Assembly: GCA_030689795.1 (NCBI GenBank) | Contig: JAUYEO010000146.1 | Coordinates: 1 to 9,821, forward strand | Reading direction: 5' to 3' | Source of the DNA: Desulfobacterales bacterium | Lineage (GTDB): Bacteria > Desulfobacterota > Desulfobacteria > Desulfobacterales > RPRI01 | DNA length: 9,821 bases | In this document: positions 6,774 to 9,821 of the stretch, piece by piece | Position numbering within the stretch: position 1 is the first letter of the stretch | How the letters are laid out: each line of letters opens with the position of its first letter | Position numbers and translations under genes: made by a program | The notes under the pieces: generated by a model | The model's database searches: none | Seen by the model: the letters and a program-made list of their open reading frames with translations, nothing else | What the model was told of the DNA's origin: nothing

Positions 6774-7232
6774 TTGCATTGGAACCTTTCAATCCTTTCC
6801 CTGTATGATGTAGAGCAGATTCTTGAAATTGAAAAGGCATCCTTCAAAGCGCCGTGGTCACGTACATTGTTTCTTGAAGAACTGGCATGCAAAACTGCTT
6901 CTGATTATGTCGTTAAATTAACCGGCAGTGAAAAACATGAACCTGTAATAGCATATATATGTTCCCGCATCATCGGCTGTGAAATGAGTATTTTAAGGAT
7001 TGCCGTCTCTCCAAAATTGCGGAATCTCGGAATCTCATCATGGCTTCTTGATGAGTGTTTTAAAATGGCACGGGATAAAGGCGTAACATCGGTTTTTCTG
7101 GAAGTAAGAGAGTCCAACAGAGCAGCCATAGCTCTTTATGATAAACAGGGATTCATTTCTATCGGGAAAAGACCCGCTTACTACCCGGAAACTGGAGAGG
7201 ACGCGGTTGTCCTCATGAAAAAGCTGACTTGA
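6774..7232 (+). CDS. rimI: Ribosomal-protein-alanine N-acetyltransferase RimI (GNAT)
   Basis: GNAT-fold enzyme that uses acetyl-CoA to acetylate the N-terminus of a ribosomal protein (S18 in E. coli). The 152-aa protein carries the RimI signature: APWS near residue 27, IAVSP at 76-80, LEVRESNRAAIALYDKQGF with E110 and Y122 at the positions of the known catalytic acid/base pair, and KRPAYYPETGEDAVVLM near the C-terminus. The acetyl-CoA loop reads R83-N-L-G86-I-S88, with Ser where the family usually has Gly or Ala. The start is TTG at 6774, 4 nt after the EIIA stop, with GGAG before it; no upstream ATG fits. Confidence 0.9.
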   Translation: MHWNLSILSLYDVEQILEIEKASFKAPWSRTLFLEELACKTASDYVVKLTGSEKHEPVIAYICSRIIGCEMSILRIAVSPKLRNLGISSWLLDECFKMARDKGVTSVFLEVRESNRAAIALYDKQGFISIGKRPAYYPETGEDAVVLMKKLT

Positions 7233-7251
7233 CGCCGTTTATTATTTACGG

Positions 7252-7278
7252 CTTCGTGTTCTTCGTGCTCTTCGTGGT
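7252..7278. repeat. Tandem CTTCGTG nonamer repeat, copy 2
   Basis: Units CTTCGTGTT, CTTCGTGCT and CTTCGTGGT run end to end and are followed by TTTAATTTAC, closely matching the array at 30-56 including the AT-rich tail. It begins 20 bp after rimI. A weak GCCGT/ACGGC inverted repeat (7234-7238 with 7248-7252) overlaps its left edge. Confidence 0.7.
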
Positions 7279-7296
7279 TTTAATTTACATTTTTCG

Positions 7297-7339
7297 GATT
7301 TCGAAATCGGGATCTCGGATTTTTTTCCGGCAATGCCGG
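7297..7339. promoter_or_regulatory. Palindrome and hairpin in the tpiA leader
   Basis: Three elements follow one another: the perfect 12-bp palindrome GATTTCGAAATC (7297-7308), a T-run (7320-7326) and the hairpin CCGGC-AAT-GCCGG (7327-7339). The hairpin ends 3 nt before the tpiA Shine-Dalgarno. The T-run precedes the hairpin, so this is not an intrinsic terminator for + strand transcripts. An operator or mRNA leader structure is possible; no factor is recognised. Confidence 0.35.
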
Positions 7340-7353
7340 GTCAGGAGACATTT

Positions 7354-8118
7354 ATGAATAACCGCAGACCATTTATTGCAGGAAACTGGAAAATGTACAA
7401 AACCTGCGCCGAGGCTGTTGAAACCGCAAAAAAACTGGCCGGTCTTGTATCAGGTGTAACCGATGTCGATGTTATGATCGCCCCGCCCTTCACCGCCCTG
7501 GCGCAGGTCCATGAAGCAATAAAAGAGAGTTCTGTCATGCTGGGCGCGCAGAATATTTTCTGGGAAAAGGAAGGCGCGTATACCGGAGAAATTTCACCTC
7601 AAATGGTTGCTTCGGCAGGATGCAGATATGTTATCATCGGACATTCGGAACGGAGACAATTTTTCGGCGAAACAGACCTGTCCGTTAACAAAAAGATAAG
7701 GGCTGCAATAAACAACAGCCTTGAACCGGTTCTTTGCATAGGTGAAACGGAAAAAGAGCGGGATGCAGGTGATACATTTAATATTCTTGACAAACAGATA
7801 AAAATGGGGTTAGAAGGCTTCTCTCCGGATGACCTGCAACCCATGATTCTGGCATATGAGCCGGTCTGGGCAATAGGAACCGGCAAAACGGCAACAAACA
7901 GCCAGGCTCAGGAAGTTCACCAGTTTATCCGCAATCTTGTTGAGAAGCTTTTCGGGAAAAAGATTGCCGGATCGGTAAGAATACTGTATGGTGGAAGCGT
8001 AAAACCTGAAAATGTAAAAGAGTTGATGTCGATGCCGGATGTTGACGGAGCCCTTGTCGGGGGGGCAAGCTTAAACGCTGAAAAATTTGCAGAAATTATA
8101 AAATATAAAAAATCATGA
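7354..8118 (+). CDS. tpiA: Triosephosphate isomerase (TpiA)
   Basis: Interconverts dihydroxyacetone phosphate and glyceraldehyde 3-phosphate in glycolysis and gluconeogenesis, in the cytoplasm. The 254-aa TIM barrel has K13 in AGNWKMYK, electrophile H97 in IIGHSERR, catalytic base E169 in AYEPVWAIGTGKTA (with the mobile loop 6) and the phosphate-binding YGGSVKPEN near the C-terminus. I chose ATG 7354 over the in-frame ATG 7333: AGGAG at 7343-7347 is 6 nt before 7354 and the protein then begins MNNRRPFIAGNWK as is usual, while ATG 7333 lies inside a hairpin. secG follows after 21 nt. Confidence 0.98.
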   Translation: MNNRRPFIAGNWKMYKTCAEAVETAKKLAGLVSGVTDVDVMIAPPFTALAQVHEAIKESSVMLGAQNIFWEKEGAYTGEISPQMVASAGCRYVIIGHSERRQFFGETDLSVNKKIRAAINNSLEPVLCIGETEKERDAGDTFNILDKQIKMGLEGFSPDDLQPMILAYEPVWAIGTGKTATNSQAQEVHQFIRNLVEKLFGKKIAGSVRILYGGSVKPENVKELMSMPDVDGALVGGASLNAEKFAEIIKYKKS

Positions 8119-8139
8119 AAACAGACAAGCTGGATTAAT

Positions 8140-8496
8140 ATGTCAATTTTATTAATTATATTACATGTTGTTGTTTGCATAGCGATCATAATGATCGTTC
8201 TGCTCCAGACCGGAAAAGGGGCCGATATGGGTGCAGCCTTCGGCGGAGGTTCCAGCCAGACCCTTTTCGGAAGCACAGGCGCCTCCACTTTCTTAAGCAA
8301 GGCAACAACGATTATAGCCATAATATTCATGATCACCTCTCTCTCTCTTGCTTATATTTCAGGACACAAAAAGGGAAGTTCGATCATGACGGATATTAAG
8401 GCGCCAATCGAGCAGAAAGCGGAACAAACAGGAGATGTTGCACCTGTAAATCAAACAGCGCCTGTGAAACTGCCGGATGCAACTGAAAAGAAATAA
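8140..8496 (+). CDS. secG: Preprotein translocase subunit SecG
   Basis: Small inner-membrane subunit of the SecYEG protein-export channel. The 118-aa protein has two membrane helices (about 3-22 and 54-74) separated by the highly conserved cytoplasmic loop between Q23 and S45, which reads QTGKGADMGAAFGGGSSQ and then TLFGS. A polar tail of about 40 residues rich in Gln, Pro, Thr and Lys follows. The ATG at 8140 gives the standard N-terminus, although the Shine-Dalgarno (GGA around 8132) is weak, so coupling to tpiA is likely. The order tpiA-secG-tRNA-Leu is common in proteobacteria. The stop lies 4 nt before the tRNA. Confidence 0.96.
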   Translation: MSILLIILHVVVCIAIIMIVLLQTGKGADMGAAFGGGSSQTLFGSTGASTFLSKATTIIAIIFMITSLSLAYISGHKKGSSIMTDIKAPIEQKAEQTGDVAPVNQTAPVKLPDATEKK

Positions 8497-8500
8497 AAAT

Positions 8501-8586
8501 GCCGGAGTGGTGGAATTGGCAGACACGCTATCTTGAGGGGGTAGTGGACTAAATCCGTGCCGGTTCGAGCCCGGCCTTCGGCACCA
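8501..8586 (+). tRNA. tRNA-Leu (anticodon GAG), CCA encoded
   Basis: The class II cloverleaf can be drawn completely. The acceptor GCCGGAG (8501-8507) pairs with CTTCGGC (8576-8582) with one G-U. The D stem is GTG/CAC. The anticodon stem CTATC/GGTAG encloses loop TTGAGGG with anticodon GAG at 8535-8537. A long variable arm occupies 8545-8558 (GGA...TCC). The T arm is GCCGG-TTCGAGC-CCGGC (8559-8575). Discriminator A and a genome-encoded CCA (8584-8586) follow. It reads CUC and CUU codons. It lies 4 nt after secG and is probably processed from the tpiA-secG transcript; E. coli has the same secG-leuU neighbourhood. Confidence 0.97.
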
Positions 8587-8597
8587 TAAAAAATACA

Positions 8598-8636
8598 GGG
8601 GGTTAACTGATTCATCGGTTAACCCCCTTTCATTTT
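8598..8636 (+). terminator. Rho-independent terminator after tRNA-Leu
   Basis: A perfect 10-bp stem, GGGGGTTAAC (8598-8607) with GTTAACCCCC (8618-8627), extendable by a U-G pair, is followed by TTTCATTTT. It lies 11 nt after the tRNA CCA and closes the tpiA-secG-tRNA transcription unit. Confidence 0.9.
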
Positions 8637-8645
8637 CGAGGGCAC

Positions 8646-8669
8646 TTGGTCAACGGTTTGGTCAACACT
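8646..8669. repeat. 12-bp tandem repeat downstream of the tRNA
   Basis: TTGGTCAACGGT (8646-8657) is followed directly by TTGGTCAACACT (8658-8669), so the core TTGGTCAAC occurs twice with a 12-bp period. It begins 60 bp after the tRNA. Such short direct repeats beside a tRNA 3' end can be binding-site or attachment-site remnants of integrative elements, but no integrase is visible here. Confidence 0.5.
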
Positions 8670-8713
8670 TTTCAGAAAGCCTTCCATTTGGTGAAGTGGT
8701 ATAGGTATAGCGG

Positions 8714-8729
8714 ACACCTCGATAGGTGT
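8714..8729. promoter_or_regulatory. Small inverted repeat in the crotonase gene leader
   Basis: ACACCT-CGAT-AGGTGT is a perfect 6-bp stem with a 4-nt loop, 12 bp before the GGGAG ribosome binding site (8741-8745) of the following gene. A GGTATAGGTATA direct repeat lies just upstream (8698-8709). It could be a regulator half-site pair or an mRNA leader hairpin. I see no convincing -35/-10 pair, so the promoter of the crotonase gene is not placed. Confidence 0.3.
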
Positions 8730-8752
8730 ATTAAAGGATAGGGAGAGCTGTC

Positions 8753-9568
8753 ATGTCAGAAGAGGGTATTAATCTGGAAAGAAAAGGCAAGATTGCTGTT
8801 TTAACCATAGATCGTCCTCAGCGAAGGAATGCGTTTAATGAACAGATGTTTTCCGGCCTTGAGAAGGTAACAGGCGAATTGAAAAAAAATATGCCGCGTT
8901 GTTTGGTAATAACGGGAGCCGGAGACAAGGCATTCAGCGCCGGGTTTGACGTAAGCCCGGATAACCCAATGGTTTCAAATATTGCCGGGTCAGCGGGTAA
9001 GCAGGATAGTGCTCCGGCAGAAAGGGTAATCGGACAGGTGCGGAAAGCAGTGGACGCGTTTTTTTCCCTGCCTGTACCGATCATAGCGGCCATAAATGGC
9101 CTGGCTTATGGCGGAGGCGCTGAACTGTCGGTTAGATGTGATATGCGGGTCATGGATCCTGATGCGGTGATATGCTTTTCGGAGGTTCGGCTGGGGCTGA
9201 TGCCGGACTGGGGAGGCGGGCCGGCGCTTGTGTGGCTGATAGGGCCCTCAAGGGCTGCTGACTTGATTCTAACTGCCCGCAGGGTTGAAGCCGGTGAAGC
9301 GCTGCGCCTGGGTCTTGTGAACCGGGTCAGCAAGCCTGGGCAGTCACTCGAAGAAGCCGTCTCACTTGCTGAAATGATTGCCGTAAACGGGCCGAGGGCT
9401 GTCGGCCATGCCCTTTCAGTGATACGGCAGAGCATGAATCTTCCTTTCCGCAAGGCGCTCGATCTGGAAGCCGAAAAAGCTGTTTCTCTTATCATGTCCG
9501 GTGAATGTATTTACGGTGTGACAGCCTTTTTAGAAAAAAAGAAACCTGAGTTTCCGGATATCGTATGA
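8753..9568 (+). CDS. Enoyl-CoA hydratase/isomerase (crotonase) family protein
   Basis: Crotonase-fold enzyme acting on acyl-CoA thioesters; hydration of enoyl-CoA in beta-oxidation or a related degradation route is the most likely reaction, but the substrate cannot be told. The 271-aa protein has the oxyanion-hole segments AFSAGFDVS (60-68) and NGLAYGGGAEL (115-125). Both glutamates used by true hydratases are present at the expected 20-residue spacing: E124 in GGGAELS and E144 in FSEVRLGLMPDWGG. The ATG has GGGAG at 8741-8745, 7 nt upstream. It stands alone after the tRNA terminator with no beta-oxidation partner in view. Its base composition is visibly richer in G and C than the genes upstream. 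Confidence 0.92.
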   Translation: MSEEGINLERKGKIAVLTIDRPQRRNAFNEQMFSGLEKVTGELKKNMPRCLVITGAGDKAFSAGFDVSPDNPMVSNIAGSAGKQDSAPAERVIGQVRKAVDAFFSLPVPIIAAINGLAYGGGAELSVRCDMRVMDPDAVICFSEVRLGLMPDWGGGPALVWLIGPSRAADLILTARRVEAGEALRLGLVNRVSKPGQSLEEAVSLAEMIAVNGPRAVGHALSVIRQSMNLPFRKALDLEAEKAVSLIMSGECIYGVTAFLEKKKPEFPDIV

Positions 9569-9821
9569 GGTCTTTGCGTAACACCTCGTTAAAGGCCGGA
9601 TTGGGATATGGACTGATGTGTGCCGCCGGAATTTTTTTTATCTCCGGCAACGACAGATAATCCACATCCGCCGGCGTTGTAAAAAGCTTTGAGGGACTTG
9701 GGGCGCGTTCGTACAGAGCATGCTTGACAGGGATTTTTGTGGTAAGGGATATTCTCAATAATTGAAATTCCCTGCTGCAAGTTCGCCCGCCATATCCGCC
9801 ATAAAGATTGGCGGACGTGCC
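9569..9821 (-). other. Unassigned tail with open minus-strand frames; possible partial or broken gene
   Basis: No recognisable gene lies between the crotonase stop and the window edge. On the minus strand one frame is open from the edge to a TGA at 9492-9494 inside the crotonase gene (including KIPVKHALYERAPSPSKLF and IPAAHISPYPNPAFNEVL). A second is open from the edge to a TAA at 9589-9591. A third reads 21 residues, including FMADMAGELAAGNFNY, and stops at 9755-9757. Any one could be the C-terminal end of a convergent gene, or together they could be a frame-broken remnant. I recognise no family. Two small inverted repeats are present: GCCGGA/TCCGGC (9625-9648) and TCCGCC/GGCGGA (9795-9815). 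Confidence 0.25.

Noticed and set aside
7333..7353. Upstream in-frame ATG (7333) as the tpiA start
   Set aside because: It sits inside the CCGGC/GCCGG hairpin with no Shine-Dalgarno, while AGGAG at 7343-7347 is ideally placed for ATG 7354, which gives the usual TpiA N-terminus.
7917..8336. 139-codon minus-strand open frame across the tpiA/secG junction
   Set aside because: It is the antisense shadow of two clearly recognised genes (TpiA C-terminus and SecG N-terminus). Its apparent hydrophobic start comes from reading the SecG membrane codons backwards.
8175..8399. Second + strand frame inside secG
   Set aside because: It is an Arg/His/Phe-rich out-of-frame reading of the conserved SecG loop, without a ribosome binding site.
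9106..9495. 129-codon minus-strand open frame inside the crotonase gene
   Set aside because: It lies wholly opposite a gene with intact catalytic motifs. Long antisense frames are expected in GC-rich coding DNA, and its Ser/Arg-rich composition is typical of a shadow.
9625..9648. Intrinsic terminator for the crotonase gene (GCCGGA/TCCGGC with T-rich sequence)
   Set aside because: The T-run is in the loop rather than after the stem, so it does not fit a Rho-independent terminator in either direction.
1..9821. Sigma-54 (-24/-12) promoters associated with rpoN or PTS genes
   Set aside because: Reading for TGGCAC-N5-TTGC in the leaders and gaps gave no acceptable match. TGGCA words at 1217 and in the tRNA lack a correctly spaced GC element.

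Overview
The window looks like core chromosome from a Gram-negative, LPS-making bacterium, most likely a Desulfobacterota (Desulfobacterales-like) sulfate-reducer relative. This is inferred from the gene order kdsC-lptC-lptA-lptB-rpoN-hpf-ptsN-rapZ-EIIA(Man), the moderate-to-low GC content, and intergenic repeats of a kind common in such genomes. No rRNA or marker gene is present to fix the taxon. All clearly recognisable genes are on the + strand.

Region 1 (95-4574) is a tightly packed operon. It starts with KDO-8-phosphate phosphatase (kdsC), which finishes a KDO precursor of the LPS inner core. Three LPS-export genes follow: lptC (membrane-anchored bridge protein), lptA (periplasmic bridge) and lptB (ATPase). 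Then come rpoN (sigma-54) and the long-form ribosome hibernation factor hpf. Junctions are 0-14 nt or overlapping, so co-transcription and translational coupling are likely.

Region 2 (4575-7232) continues with the nitrogen-type PTS module: ptsN (EIIA-Ntr), rapZ (P-loop regulator) and a mannose-family EIIA, followed by rimI (ribosomal N-acetyltransferase). Two copies of one intergenic repeat family, with paired ends and different interiors, sit exactly at the hpf/ptsN and rapZ/EIIA junctions. HPr, enzyme I and HPr kinase are not in the window.

Region 3 (7233-8636) has a second type of intergenic repeat (tandem CTTCGTGNN nonamers, also present at 30-56), then tpiA, secG and a class II tRNA-Leu(GAG), closed by a strong intrinsic terminator. 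The secG-tRNA-Leu(GAG) adjacency is also known from E. coli (secG-leuU).

Region 4 (8637-9821) reads differently. A 12-bp tandem repeat lies just after the tRNA terminator, followed by a stand-alone, visibly more GC-rich crotonase-family gene with both catalytic glutamates. The tail has no assignable gene; its minus strand is open in more than one frame.

I see no CRISPR array, insertion sequence with a transposase, or convincing new multi-gene system. The best leads are the repeat families at operon junctions, the missing Shine-Dalgarno of ptsN next to one of them, and the change of character after the tRNA.
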